A stretch of DNA of 64,000 nt, from positions 32,080,176 through 32,144,175 of the forward strand of contig NC_135550.1 in NCBI RefSeq assembly GCF_964340395.1, written 5' to 3'. The stretch comes from Glandiceps talaboti. Lineage: Eukaryota > Hemichordata > Enteropneusta > Spengelidae. Under the pieces are notes generated by a model. It had not been told where the DNA came from. It was given only the letters and a program-made list of their open reading frames with translations, and made no database searches. The position numbers and the translations under genes are program-made. Positions 16,295-31,911 of this stretch are shown here, piece by piece (the first letter of the stretch is position 1; every line of letters begins with the position of its first letter).

Positions 16295-18072
16295 GGTTGT
16301 GAAGGACTGTATGTAGTCGTATGACGACAGATCACAACATGCCGATCCAAAACAAATGTTAAACTATAGGGTGGAATTTCATCCGTAGTGTACTTTTACG
16401 AAGCCAATAATTAACAGGTTTCCACGACAATTATTTGTTGTAGTTAATGTTCAACTGTCAAATGTTGGCACGACATTCCGAGCTCGCCCCGGGCTCACTA
16501 CGAACAGCGAATATGATCAAATATTCATGAAGTGTCACCTAAATTATCGTCAGCTGGATTGCACAGTTTTTTTTCACCGTCACTGTATTTGTGTTGAGTG
16601 TATGCAAATCTGCTATACTTGCGCATCTATACGTCACAGCCATTACATACCAAGTCCTTTCAACACCAAACAATGCCCATTCATAGGATTCCATTGGTTA
16701 CTGTGTGACCACACCACTGCAGGAGTTTTTAACAATTCAGCTTTGGGCGTGATACTCAAACGATAAACAAAGACAATTGTATCGGAATACCCCGACAAAA
16801 AAGAGATCCAGGGATTTGAAATAGTGCAAGTCTTCTTGTCCACGTACATTCCATACCATATACAACCTCAGACCACTAATAGTGAGATGTAATATGTAAG
16901 AATGTGTAATACCATTACATGTAATTTATTTATGTATACATGTTTTGGTTTGACGTGTTGATTGGTTTTCTTAACTGTTTTGTTGACTGCCTCATTTATT
17001 GAATCAGTAGTAAACTGGAGTTATCAATTGAGGGCGCTTAACATTTAATAACCAAAGGTGAAAAGTTGGCGTCATAAATTTTGAGCTTTGTTGACAGGCA
17101 ATGCACCAGTACTCAATACGCTGTCACGTTTTATTGTTCTACCCTTTCTACCTGCATGTTCTACATATATGGCATGACCTGAGCTTTGGGATAACGACCT
17201 TACGGACCTTACAAATTCTATTTATAACGTTTTTACGACTACACACTAATTGCCTAGAGACGCATAAATATATGGATCATTAGAAACATTGAAAGATGTA
17301 AAAGTTTGTCCTGTCTCGACCATCGCTATAACAATAACAAAGAAGGCCATCATTTCTTATTTCTCAAGTTCATGTTGAGAAATAACTTGGCAATTATATG
17401 TTACGGATTTATTTGTTGTCTGATATGAATGTTTCATTATTAAAGTCTATCTGATATAATCATTTTTGGTCCGACTAGTTACACAATGGATTCCATCTCA
17501 GAAATTATAGTGGTCTGAGATTCTATACAATTGGCTGTCCCGGGTTGAAGCAGTAGGTCAAACACTGGTTTCCTCCACGATGGCTACTGACATGTCAGCT
17601 GATCAGGTGCCACCAGGTGAATGATTGGTCGTTGGTGGCGCTACATTGGCTGACGACACCGATTCGGAGGTGAGTTGATGTGACTTTCTTTCCGGAGATG
17701 ACACTACAGAGTAATGGGCAGGTGTGTGTCGTTATTTTAATAACCAGTACGATAAATTAAAGGCTCGTTTAGGTTATCCATCAAGTTATAATTACTGGTC
17801 TCAATCATTCAGTTATGACATGTTTTATTCCAGAAACGCATTTCATTGAAAAACTAAAGATTTTACTTTGCATTTATTGTGATAGTATCTCATTACTTTT
17901 ATCAAAGAAATTATGAAAACGATTCTGTAACGACTATGTATGATAGATTTGGCAAATACGAAATCGTTACCCGAATCGAAATTCACAAAAAATTCGATTA
18001 CAATTTAAATAACACAACAACACACTGATAGGTGACGTTCGTGTATATCTGAAAAGTTTATATATATGTAAT
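16295..18072. promoter_or_regulatory. Upstream region of the RVSF-repeat gene
   Basis: No gene is supported. The first few hundred bases presumably hold the minus-strand promoter. Short phrases TAGTGGTCTGAG (17508-17519) and TCAGACCACTA (16870-16880) recur and match the hairpin at 13706-13738. Confidence 0.35.
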
Positions 18073-18867
18073 CTAAAAATAGCGCCAATAGCGTTGTAGC
18101 AGCTGTATTTGGCTGTTGCTATGGACATGGTCTTGTTGCTAGGGATATTTGCATACATTTTCGGCCTACCCTTCCCACTTTTCCACATTGCAATATAAAC
18201 CATCATTTAGCTGTTGTTATGGGCGTGTTCCTGTTGCTAGGCATATTTGCATACATTGTTTGAATCTGTATTCACATACCATCTTGTTATCTTTGTAATA
18301 TGTATCGTCATTTCAGTCATGGTTGCTAGGGCCAGTTGTGTCGAAATGTTTTCAACAATAACGACAGAATAATAGCTCAAGAAACATCCCAAACGAGTTT
18401 CAACCTATTCACCATGCAGTTTCAAGATATAAGTTTTTGACCAAAATTGACATTTGTTGACCTAATTTGCATATCGCTGATGGGATCATCACGTTATGAA
18501 TACAGCTTCATCTACACATCCCCAGATGGATCCACATTAAATTTCAACCCAATCTGCTCAGTAGTTTTGGAACTATATATTTTTGACAAAAAATGACACA
18601 TTTTTAGATCTAATTTGCATATCACTGATGGGATCATCATGTCATGAACAATTCTTAATCTAAACATCTCTAAGAATGTTCCAACCAAACGATATGCTGA
18701 GCAGTTTTGGAGTTTAAGGGTTTTTTTTTACCAAAATAATAACCCAAGTCACACACCGGTGGTAAGATCATTTTGATTAGAGCAATTTCCCAACGAGACA
18801 CCCAAGGTAATATACCGACAAATATCCTGGCAATCAGTACAGTGATTTTTACTTTAAGTTGTTTACA

Positions 18868-18941
<74 letters not shown>

Positions 18942-18959
18942 CGGACAGACATACAGACA

Positions 18960-18996
<37 letters not shown>

Positions 18997-19051
18997 TGCC
19001 ACATGATGCCTATATCACTACTGAACCTTCTCAGTTCAGTCGTGCTAAAAA
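18073..19051 (-). mobile_element. Interspersed repeat, reverse copy of 52979-54393
   Basis: It opens AATAGCGCCAATAGCGTTG and ends CAGTTCAGTCGTGCTAAAAA, both recognisable as the reverse complement of the right and left ends of 52979-54393. In between are the same phrases in reverse: GTTGCTA…GGGCGTG, CTAATTTGCATATC…TGATGGGATCATCA, CAATTTCCCAAC…ACACCCAA, AAGTTGTTTACA, and an (AC)n tract (18868-18993). It has no coding capacity. This copy is shorter, with fewer internal sub-repeats. Confidence 0.8.
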
Positions 19052-19871
19052 TTGTATCAAAATTCAAACAAACAGTTTCATTAAAATCTATGAACAATTT
19101 ATAACTCTTTAAAAACGAAATAACTTACAGTAAAACAATATAAAAATGTAACTAGACTGACTGACCATCATTGTCTGTGTAGCCAAACAACAAAGGGTGG
19201 CGTCTAATGGTTGAACATTTGTTGGAAGATTCCTGATTGAAGATTTACAGTTAACTGCCTTTGTGGTAAAATTACGTACTAGTAAATTGTTTTAGCAAAG
19301 ACTAAATCCTAAAATAATGTATGCATGATGGAAGCACAATAGGGTGGATTTAATTCTGTTTGGAGTTGGATTTTAAAATTCGGAAAGGGAAGACTATATT
19401 GACATTTGCAAAGTTGGGTTTTTAGTTTTCAAGTTATCAAAGTCAAGTCTCCTTGAGTTCATTGTATAATCGTGGTTAAGTAGTACTGTGATAACGTAAT
19501 GCTTGGATGAAATTAGTCTAATGTTATCTTTTATCTAATCTTTCAGATCTCTCTATGTTGGCATCCTAGATTGAGATGAAATTATCCAGACGAAATCCTT
19601 CATGACGACTTGTTTGTACTGACGAAAATAACACTGCAGTCAGCCAATCATATTTATACAAAAAACTATAGAACAAACATACTTGATAAAATATTTGCCA
19701 TAACGTGCAGAAATGTGATAATTATTGCCTTATATGGGAATCGTTATATTGGTGTAGCTATCACGTTTGGACTCGTAAGGTGTTGGTTATCAGAATGGCT
19801 TGTATCTAAACCTCTGCCATGTTTGCAAGAGTAGAACTCGATGAATCATTGGCAAACGGCCTCTGATGTCT

Positions 19872-21491
19872 CTATGCAAATACGGGGATGACATTTGGTC
19901 TGTTTCTCATACTGGCATTGTATGGATTGTAATTCTTGCGGTAAGTTGAATCGGAATAGGTAGTGGTGGCGAAGTAGCCAAAAAATGGAGAAACATGCTG
20001 ATAGCCGTCCAGTACACTCTGTAGACCAGTCCGGAATGCCTTTCCCACATTCTTGCCCGCCTGAAACAATCAATATAAACTGTTATAAGTATTTAATTAA
20101 ACAATAAGATGTCAAGTCTTGTTACAGTCATTTCCCTAATAGCAAATTACTTGATGCATTGTGTACGACAAGGTTAAAACAGAAAGAAAGAACAACAATA
20201 ACAACAACACTATATTGTATTATTGTTTGTCGTATTGTTTTCAGTGGTATTATCTTTTGACTTGTAAAGGACGCTGTCACGATTCAACGATTTCCCCGTC
20301 AGTTCAGTATGTCTTAATGGTACATTTTTAGAGTCTGTGTGTAGTTGATGTTATTTTATCGTCGTGGAAAAGTCGATAAACTGGTATAGAATAGAAGTAT
20401 ACTCACCAGACAACAATTTAGGCAATCAATTATCAAAGCAACATATTAACAATATATAATAGTCCAAGGACTATTAACACAGCAGTGGTTGACTGTTTGA
20501 TTTCTATACATTTACACATAGACAATTTCCACTCTCTATAATTTACATCCCCCATGTTTTACACTATGGAGCAGAACCCCATTCAATTGTGTAGCTTGAA
20601 AGTTACAATCTATAGGTCTAACTATTGTTCCATTGATTGGAACTCAGACGACTAAAAAGAGATTGGAGTAAGCGTATCAACACCACCCTAGCCCAGGGCA
20701 CCCACCTGTTGGAGTCTCTTTTTCTTCTTTATGTCCTCATAACCATCGTCACCCCGAGGAATTACATCCACGTTTCCTCTTGATTCAGAAAGTTCCTTGT
20801 ACTTTGAAAGACGGAGTTTTTTCTTAAGTTTTCGAAATGTCTTCGATTTGCCGAATTTACTTCTTTTGTTTTTATTGTCTGGTTTCGACATAGCTTGTGT
20901 ATTGGAATTTGTGTCATTGTTAACAGCCTCATCGTCGCTAATTCCCAAGTCTGCTTTACTTGATAAATGTTGTACACCTGGACAATTGTTCTTTTCATCC
21001 GCTGGAGCGATGGTCACTGTGGTGTCACAAGATGTTTTTACATTTAAATCAATACGATACTCGGCATTATGTTTGAGTTGCTTTTCAGTAATGTCACTTT
21101 TGGAAGCCTCACATTGCACATTAAAGTCAATCAACGGAAAATCGTCACTTGACGGTATATCTTCGACTATTACTGTTGTTATATCAACAAACCTTTCATT
21201 TTCCACCCCTGATGAATTGCCATCCTTCTTGGCCACTTTTGGTAGACTTTGACCCCCTTTTGACTTAGGATTACCTTTGTTAGAGTCATTGTGATATTTG
21301 ACGCCATTTTCAGACACCTCTGTCGTCAACTCGGCAACGTCAATTTCTTTTCCATCACACTGCGTTACAATGTTTGCAGACGATCCGAACTCGTTGTATC
21401 GTTTCTTTCTACGGAAGAGTTTCGATAATTTCGACCTCACTCCTTTCTTCGACCTTTTACTAGTACCTTTCAAACCCGCCTTGTCAGCCAT
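19872..21491 (-). CDS. Paralogue of the RVSF-repeat protein, two exons
   Basis: Exon 1 (20706-21491) starts at AACATGG and encodes 262 residues to a phase-0 donor (CAG|GTGGGT). Exon 2 (19872-20060, after TTGTTTCAG) encodes 62 residues, rich in Gly/Tyr/Phe/Asn (…VSPFFGYFATTTYSDS…NPYN…), and a stop. The total is 324 residues. Shared with the gene at 11950-16294: a basic N-terminal KLSKLFRRKKRYNEF…SS (residues 21-38) against GFFRLFR…KKSYDQLDSS; RFVDI…SS against RFIEI…SS; and LRLSKYKEL against GVVTKYSNL. The position of RVSF is taken by SKTF, so PP1 docking may be lost. It is polar, probably disordered, with no transmembrane segment. I know no named family; lineage-specific paralogy is inferred. 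Confidence 0.72.
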
Positions 21492-23258
<1,767 letters not shown>

Positions 23259-23839
23259 CAGACAAACAGAGAGGAGATTCGGGTGGCAAAGGTCGTGAGA
23301 TAAACTTGATTTAAAATCTTCTGTAAAAGAAGGCTAAAGTTACCGTACTTCATTGATTTGCATGTTTTACCTTTTTACCTATCTGATGACCATATACGTC
23401 TGATCGATCTGACGAAGCGCTCCCCGGATTACGTTAAATATATATTGTTGCATCAACACAAGGGAAACAACGTATATCAATTATTATACGATAGCACATA
23501 ATAATCTTGTTATTCTTTCCTAAAATATACATTTAGGAGATGAGGCAAAATTTCCTTACAAATGATCGGTCGATTTCAACTTCGAGTTTTACGAAAAGGA
23601 GATCTTCAAACGGGGCTGGTTAATCGTCATGTATAAAACTCCAAGTATTGATTGGCGAGAGTTTTTTCCAAACTGTGTTGTTCGTAAAAAAAAAAGATGT
23701 TGGTATCCGTTAGACCATTGAGGTATAACTTAGGGGAGACCATGGTTTCATGGGAAGTGACGTGAATAAAACCTAGAAGATTTTGGTTGCCATGAAGACT
23801 CCCTCTTCAAAGAATTTCATCCATTGCAACCGCTGTCGT

Positions 23840-24070
23840 CTAGGATTTGTTATTTTGCATTGGAAATGAAGGAAAATGTAGCGTGGATATTTTAATACTG
23901 TTTCTGACTCTGAGTCTGAGTCGCGCCTCCTGGAGTAAGTCGTCCCTTCCCGGTGTTGAGCGAAACGCGTGCACCGTCATGCTAGCAGCTTGGTCATGGG
24001 CGTAATACATCCATGGCTGGACTAAGTCACACCCTGATGTACTTGGTGTACTGTCCAAATGGTCAGGCAT
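23840..24070 (-). CDS. Weak candidate coding segment, unrecognised
   Basis: A minus-strand frame from an ATG in fair context (AAGATGC) reads MPDHLDSTPSTSGCDLVQPW… for 76 codons. A second overlapping frame is open through SRRRDSDSESETVLKYPRY and on to about 23770. Sequence is more GC-rich than its surroundings. No splice partners are clear and no family is recognised; it may be non-coding. Confidence 0.2.
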   Translation of the reverse strand: MPDHLDSTPSTSGCDLVQPWMYYAHDQAASMTVHAFRSTPGRDDLLQEARLRLRVRNSIKISTLHFPSFPMQNNKS

Positions 24071-24446
24071 CTTTGGAAAGTTTTACGCCAGACAACAATT
24101 TTTTTTCGAAAAATCTTTGAACAGTAATGAAATATGTTCAGACAATTGTATTTACCCTGCATACCTGTACCAAGTGTACGCCAACGTTCATGAAATGCGG
24201 CTTAATAGTAGCTGCTCAGCCCATGTGAAGTTGTCGTTTCGAGCTGTCATATTAACAAACACTCTTAAAAAGCTGTCATTTTAACCGGCACTCGTTAAAA
24301 CCGTAAACCTAGCTAGTCAATGTCAGTCAGTATGATTCCAAGCACAGTGACTTGTGAGCTAATATTCTAGTCAAGGATAGTCATAATATAACGGTGTTAT
24401 TACTCTTTAGAATACGTCTGTTAAATATACACATTTGATACAGCAG

Positions 24447-24493
<47 letters not shown>

Positions 24494-25997
24494 GATGGTG
24501 GTGGTGCAGCGATGTAAAGTTCAAAATATTTCTGATTACATAGATATTACTAATGCTGACTACACCTCTTAGGTCAAAGGCTAACTGCACTGTGTAGAAA
24601 GGGTATACGTTTTCGAGTCAATAGATTTTGGAAAACACTGCCCAACTGGACAGGTAGATTTTGCTTCAATTTTAATAGCTCAGAATACTTATATCATTTT
24701 CAAAACAACTCTTAGAATTATTAAAATTTAGATTTCAGTTTCTCCCAAAAAAAATTTTGCTCAGGATTTAGCTGTTTCATTATATGAACTAGCTGCCGTC
24801 TGCATATATCATATATTTATACAGTTTCTATTTTGTGCGATACAGTTGGTATGGGAAAGGGTTTTCTTTTTTTCGGGATGTGTGGTATGACAACAGCATG
24901 GGATTGGAGGTCTTAGCAGAGCCTCTCCAAGTAATTTTGCACAGATTCAATGTACCCCCCCCCCCAGTACCATGGGTGTCTAGTAAACTATACAATGTAC
25001 TGCAACATACGAAACACATATCTCACCACAAGAGGGCAGCAGTACAACGGGCATACTTCGAAACTTGTGTGCTGTACCACAGACAAGAATAGATTCTATT
25101 CTATTCTTGTCTGTGGCTGTACATAATAAGTACATTTATAAGGGAATGTTGGGTTTCACTGTACAATATCTTACCCTCAACTCTCTCTGATTGGTATGCT
25201 TGGAGGTTCCTTATTTTATAACTTCTTCAATAATCCATACTTTTCAACATTTTAAGCATAGTAATTAAGTTCAATTAATATGTAGCAAAAGAACGCTTAG
25301 GAATCAAAAATAAAGTTCTAAATTTTGTATAAAAATGAACTAACAACTAAATTAAGCATGTGCTGTGAATAAACACTTTTCAATGTCAAAGTGTCAATAA
25401 CTTGGGTAGTCAGTGTGTATGATGAGTTGTAGTATGTAAATTTCTTTTGTCATACCTATTCAAATAAATCTATATCTTTGGCAAAGTCATAACAGGTGCA
25501 TATATTTTCCTTAGTTTCGTTGCAAATATTCTGCATGTCTTTCAAGAAAATCTGCTTACAAATTCCTAAAATTGCTACTTCTTCTACAATAAATCATTGA
25601 TACCAGAACCGATGAAAATGGGTATTCAGAAACAAATGGAAAAAATGTTTTTACAAAACCCTATACACTGGTGGGATTTGTCTGACTTCAAGGAGATGGT
25701 GTCCAATACTACAAATCAGAGAGAGTTGTGGGTAAAATGTTGTACAGTGGGTTTGTCGTCGACGCGACGCGTCGCTCTTTTTCGAGCGCTTTGGATTGTG
25801 GGAAATTAGATTCTTCTCGATGACGTAATTTACTACGCCCGCGATGGAATGTTTCATCAGCGCACCTATTTGTAAACATAAATACTGTACCAAAATGTTT
25901 TTATAATTTTTTTGGATTGGCAATGTCACGCAGATACTTCAACTCGTTTGTATGGATATCGGACTAAGTTTAACACGTCCCAAATGGCTCGGTTGTC
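24071..25997. other. Intergenic with (GTT)n/(GGT)n and a hairpin
   Basis: A trinucleotide tract at 24446-24507 gives poly-Gln/His artefact frames. A perfect hairpin with 17-bp arms (CCACAGACAAGAATAGA, 25077-25093 and 25100-25116) has a 6-bp loop. The CpG-rich stretch at 25750-25850 may be the promoter of the gene at 25998. Confidence 0.6.
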
Positions 25998-27608
25998 ATG
26001 GCAAATAGTTGGGACTGCATCAGACATACGAGGAAGAAACGAATGTACGTGGTGTTCTCATTCTGCATGGGTATATTTCTCCTGGGAGCGTTACTCAACG
26101 ATATTTTACAATACACAACAATTCAAAAACTATGGTTGTCGACTCAAGGATTTACTCAAACTATTTTGGTGAGTAGAGCAAATTTAGATTCTTCATCTGA
26201 AAAAGATCAAATAACAACTGAGACAGTAACCGAGGGTGTTTGACAGTAGTGCACGGTGCACGGTACATTCGACTTGTAGCTCGTTGGCAGAGTTTTCTTC
26301 ATCGGTGTATATATTTTGAGGTCAGTTTGAACACAAATATACAATTACTAATTATATGATTCGAGCTCGCTGTGAAAAAAAGTAGAAACAAAAGTAATTA
26401 TCTACTAAGTGAGAGTGGTACTAATTTTTATTTGCGTTACATACAGACGATGACGGGATGTCTAGATATTGATAGATATTGTCGTTGTATTCCTTGTTTC
26501 CTGGATCATGTGGAATCAAACTTTACTTTTATTTAATCTACTTTGGCATTCATTTAAATTGTTTCCTCTTTCAGTTATTTCACGCGATATCTTTCCATCT
26601 TACGTTGCTGGGTTTCGTGTATAGTCTCCAGGCTGGCAAAAGCTGGAAAACCGCAATATTCGAATGGCTTGTCCTGAGTAAGTGTCTTATATGAAAAGAA
26701 AAGAAAATTACTAGAACTTTAACAATTACACATCTAAAAGTGGCCAGGCAGTACTGAAATCACTTGAAGACACAACCAATTACAATTTGTTGTTAGACTT
26801 CAAGTTGTTCAACTGCAATGTTTCTCGATGATCGGTACCATTATTACATATCATATTTCACATGGATGTTTATCTATTCTACATAGAAAGTTATGAAGTT
26901 GCTCTCCGTATCTCAATATGTATGGTATTGTTGATAAGATAGCAGTTCGGTTTAACATAACATAACATAACATAACATAACATAACATAACATAACATAA
27001 TAACATAACATAACATAACATAACATAACATAGCATAGCATAACACAACGTAATGTAACGTAACATAACGTAACATAATATAATATAATATAATATAATA
27101 TAATATAATATAATATAATATAATATGATATTATATAATATAATACTATTTCAAGAAAGAGGATTGAAACCCTGACCTGTAAACAAAATATTGTGTTGGT
27201 ATATATACTACTATTTTTACTAGTAAAATAAAGCTAACACCATTAAAAACTATCTTATTAATTAATCATGAACCAATTCATATGAACAGAGTTTACGTTG
27301 AAGTAATCAGAGCGCATCAAAAATGATCTCAATGTTAGATATAAAAACACAAATTAGAAAGCTGTGAAATATTATCCACCTGTTCAAATCACAGCTGTGA
27401 AATATGTCCACCTATAGCAGTATCTTCAAATCACAGCTGTGAAATGTGTCCACCTATAGCAGTATCTTCAAATCAGTCTATTTGTACTAAACGTTATTCT
27501 CCTTTCATTTCAGCTTTCAATCTCGTAATCACGATTACAAGGATTGGTATTGAACTTGGATTTATCCAATATCGCCAGGAGGAGTATAAAAGTTTCACAG
27601 GGAAATAA
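25998..27608 (+). CDS. Small multi-pass membrane protein, three exons, unrecognised
   Basis: Exons 25998-26168, 26575-26677 and 27514-27608 join in phases 0 and 1 with consensus junctions (TTG|GTGAGT; CTCTTTCAG; A|GTAAGT; TTTCATTTCAG) to give 122 residues. The N-terminus is short and basic (HTRKKR), followed by hydrophobic segments at about 16-37 (MYVVFSFCMGIFLLGALL), 58-75 (LFHAISFHLTLLGFVYSL) and 84-103 (AIFEWLVLTFNLVITIT). The tail is charged and ends KSFTGK. Every exon but the last ends inside or next to a membrane segment. An AATAAA at about 27833 suits a polyadenylation site. I do not recognise the family. The splice fit and the hydrophobic pattern across three exons support a real gene. 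Confidence 0.7.
26955..27131. repeat. (AACAT)n then (AATAT)n repeat
   Basis: Pentamer tract in intron 2 of the small membrane-protein gene; Met-Leu-Cys-Tyr frames are artefacts. Confidence 0.95.
27390..27475. repeat. Two-copy 42-bp tandem duplication
   Basis: The unit CTGTGAAATRTGTCCACCTATAG… occurs twice, immediately before the last exon of the small membrane-protein gene. Confidence 0.8.
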
Positions 27609-30600
27609 TGAACTGGTTGCCAAATCTCAGACAACTATTATTATATAATAATTTTCTGTGACCTGAACTTGACCTATATAAGAATGGCGATGTTAGTATC
27701 TAAGTTGTGGTGTCAGAAATGAACAGTGTGGTTATTATTTTCTGTTGTTATAACGACAGAATGAGTTGGACTGTTATATTTTAAAGTAGTATTTTACCGA
27801 CAAATTTTAAAATTTTGGTAAGATAACATGTAAATAAAGAGTATATGAGCTTTCATATTGTATCCAATTTATAATTTTGCAGAAAAGGCTTTATAATATA
27901 ATACCGTAAACATATCATAAATGATAGTATTAAGACATCGGTTGTTATTACGATATAAACATACTCAAGAATATTAAAATGCATGGCTCCTTTTTTATAA
28001 TAGCTGTGAAATGAAAACAATGTCCAAACCATCACTGACTTCACCTACAAACTTTCCACATTTAATTTAAATTGTTGTTCCACTCTGTATCAGTTCCTCT
28101 GTATTTTGTGATATTCCTTTATTTAGCTCAGTGACCTTTTAAAACCCATATGCAAAGTGAGTGATCCTCTCATGGGAGAGACAATTCTTGACTCGTCCAT
28201 ACATACTCACACTCACAGGTATATCAAAAGTGTACCATATGACCCATGACTTTTTAAGGTGGCCCTACAGATTGGCACCTGCACGTTTAATTGTTTATAC
28301 TGAATTCACACATATTCTTCTAGTAGACATGTATTTACAACGGAGAGAGGTATTAAAGACTTCATTCATCCCACCCCACCCTAAATCTAACCCTAAAGGA
28401 AGTCTTTCCATGAGAGATTAGTATAAATACAAAATTTTCAATGTTGTCTTCTCACAAGCAACAATAACTTGGCAATTCCATGACATCATTACAAACACAG
28501 TGATCACAATGACCTACTACCACTAGTAGTATACTATAGAACCTGTGTATATCACCCACCTAGTTTCCTGTTTCCTGAATGCTGACGATTGTTACAATGT
28601 CACACAATACACAGATACCAAGACTTGTTTCTTCTGTAATATCTTTTATTAAAAGATGTTTGCACAAGGACCTCTGTACACATCAGTTATTGTTACATTG
28701 GTGATAACAAGTGCTGGTATATTCAAAGTGACATTATAACTGTAATTCTGGTCATAGACAACAGTACATTTATGCCATGCAGGGTTATTCTATGATAATT
28801 CATTTGTTGTGCTAGGCTGTGATGCCCATAGATATGTCAGCTATGCATATATACAATCAATTTTAGATAAGTTACTTGCATCAATCTAGACAGGTAGTGA
28901 TATAATCAAAGAGTATAATATATCAGACCATCAACAAATGTATATGTTTTAGCTGACAACATTCAAACAATCAAAAGTTTTCCTAATATTTGAAGTAATA
29001 CTATTTGATTTTGAAATCACAAACCTGTGGTCTTTGAAAAACACAACAAAAGTTGTTGTAATATACAACACCTTGCTTGCACTGTGTTCTCATATTTCTT
29101 CTACAAATTCAGGTAATGAATATTTACTTCATGTTTAATGCCAGATGACTACTGGCAACTAAAATAATGCATTGCACACATGCTCAGAAATCTTATAACC
29201 AGTCAATTACAGAATTACAGCTACCAAGTCACTATGAATAGATCATGTGTTCTAAAACTTAACTACACAGAATTCATCTATCATTTCAAATAAATACCAC
29301 AGCTCCCAATTCTTAATTATTTATCCAATGGGTACATCAATCTTAAATATTTACATCAAAATAAAATCTTAACAGGGAGTCCTAAAAACACCATCAGTGA
29401 TTATAAATGTGTACATAATCTCTTTCAAGCACACAAAATGATTGCTTCAGCTTCATTCATGCATTCAATGTCTTGTTGAAACATACTATCTTTGACCAGC
29501 TGATAGGAACTGATGAAAACATTTCAATTTAGCAACAAGTATGGGTATCTGCTATAAACTGCTGTAAATGAAAGTTTAACAGAGCTCTTTGCAAAACGGG
29601 GAATAATTGTAGTGACTTATTGTCCCAACCATTTTAAATGATATCTTTTCATAGCTAATTTTCTTATCTACAGTGTTTCAATCAATTTGGGTTATGGTAG
29701 TTAATTTTCTTTCTTTCAGCTTGTCCAAGCTATCATGAACAATTTACAATATACTTGTCAACTTTATTAATTGTATTATATGGGGACTTCTAGTACTAAC
29801 TAGTGTTCCAGGTTCATTTGAGGAGTCATCATGGACTGCCTTGAGGGGTAACCAGGGACTGTCTTGAGGGGTAAACAGGGACTGTCTTGAGGGGTAATCA
29901 GGGACTGTCTTGAGGGGTCATCAGGGACTTTCTTGAGGGGTGACCAGGGACTGTCTTGAGGGGTAATCAGGTCAGGGACTATGTTGGCATGTCATACAAG
30001 CTCAGAGATCCAGAAAGAGAGAAGAGCTCACTTTGTATAGTCATTGTTGATTAAATTGCTTTTAAACATTTGTTTAACTTGACAACATCACATCTACATT
30101 CATGTTATGCCTGGATTATGAATATTAAAAACAATATTGAAATTAATACTATGAGTTGAAAGAATAATTTTTAAGTTGAAGGCAACAAAGAATTGGTAGC
30201 ACTGGTGAATCATTAAATATGAACAAAATGAACCAATTCATTGGAAGTGAGGAATTAGAACACTGGACTCTAACATTGCCATTCAAATTTAGAGGATTTT
30301 TATTTCAATCAATGAATGAATTACACCTCATGAGCTTATATAACAATCAGAGACAGCTGTTACAAGTGTCAAATTCACCCTGGTTCACTAGGAATTTTAC
30401 CATGATTCCCATTCATATGATGGTTTAGGAAAACTACATTTCACTTGACACTTCACTTGACTGGCTCATATACACGATATAGAAATAAACAGTTCATAAA
30501 ATTTAATTTTGTAAAATTGGGTCACTTTTGGTCTTACTATAGCTTCCTTTGATAAGTAACTCTCATTACTCACCTCTGACTTAAAGAACTTAAAATACAC

Positions 30601-31858
30601 AAGCAATGCAAAATATAACTAAAATGAAATTGGGTCACTTTTGGTCTTACTATAGCTTCCTTTGATAGGTAACTCTCATTACTCACCTCTGACTTAAAGA
30701 ACTTAAAATACACAAGCAATGCAAAATATAACTAAAATGAAATGCTGGAATCATAAGGCTAAAATAATATATAGGAAAGCCAACAAATTTTCCATTTTTA
30801 GGGGAGCATAATAAACACTGCTTTAAGTTGATACTGTATTGCATTCAGAAAGATCCTTAACTTACAATTTAAAATAGTTTCATTTTTTTCAACACAAATA
30901 TTTTAATATATATGCTATCCTTGTGTTTAAATGTTAGCCTGTAATTTACAAGTATAATCTTTTTTATAGCAATTTACATCATTTATGGGCAAAACTTGTA
31001 TTTAGAATTTGAATCCCTAAAATATATATATTATGGGTTAATAGAATTATGTCATCTGTATCTTGGGTTACAGTATTATAGATATAGGGTGGGGGTGAAA
31101 AGGATTATCCAACACCCAATGTCAAACTGACTTTATCTTGGACTTTAGGTGACGACAGAAAAAGACAAAAAATGCATATAACTTAAAATAGTAAATTTTT
31201 GTTTTTACACACAGCAACCAATTTATCAAACATATTACAATGTTGTCTACATGTTTGATTTGTAAAGTAGACACAGATTGGCTAAATATTCTCTATTTCA
31301 ACTTGTAAGCTACATTTGTATTCGCTCATGAAAGGATTAGTTAGAAATCCTACATTTGAATAACCGACAGTCAATGGAAATACTGGCATATATAAATCAA
31401 TCAGCTTATATTACCATCACATTGTTCTAGTGGAAATGCCAACCTGACTCAGTGGAAAACAACGGGAAAAAGGGAGAGTAATGGCACCATAGTTACTGAC
31501 AATGCTCTGAGAAGGAGAATCTGGGGGAACTTAAAATAATTTGAAATATATACAGCAAATTTAAAAAAAAAAATTTTGATGACAATAACTCTTCATTTGT
31601 TTAATGATATACCAAATGAACCTTGACAACTCATACTTACCCTAAGTCAGATAACTGAACCCTAAACAGACAAATGGAAGCAGTATACCAATGTAATGAG
31701 TTGCCAAGGTGATACCACATGTTAAAATACAAGGCATCACTATACTAAAGCACCTTTTGTAATGTATTCAGCTGCCAAAGGCAGGACTTCATTATGTGTG
31801 TCCAGCCAGTCTCCTAGCAACTCGGATATTAGGATTAGCCATCCATAGGAGGACTTCA
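27609..31858. other. Convergent intergenic region / possible ZFPL1 3' UTR
   Basis: No coding exon is seen. A minus-strand AATAAA near 28655 could end a long ZFPL1 3' UTR. Tandem repeats: a 23-bp unit (GGGACTGTCTTGAGGGG core) about six times at 29828-29985, and a roughly 114-bp unit twice at 30512-30740. Confidence 0.55.
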
Positions 31859-31911
31859 TTATGTGTGTCCAGCCAGTCCCCTAGCAACTCGGATATTAGG
31901 ATTAGCCATAG
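31783..31911. repeat. 67-bp tandem duplication of the ZFPL1 stop-codon region
   Basis: 31783-31843 repeats 31850-31911 at an offset of 67 bp with one difference. The right copy contains the last codons and stop of ZFPL1; the left copy lies in the 3' UTR. Confidence 0.9.

Noticed and set aside
24381-24590. Frame with poly-His and poly-Gln runs
   Set aside because: Caused by the (GTT)n/(GGT)n tract; no splice or start context supports it.
25597-25929. Overlapping plus and minus frames before the small membrane-protein gene
   Set aside because: No splice fit, no family resemblance; more likely promoter or 5' UTR sequence.
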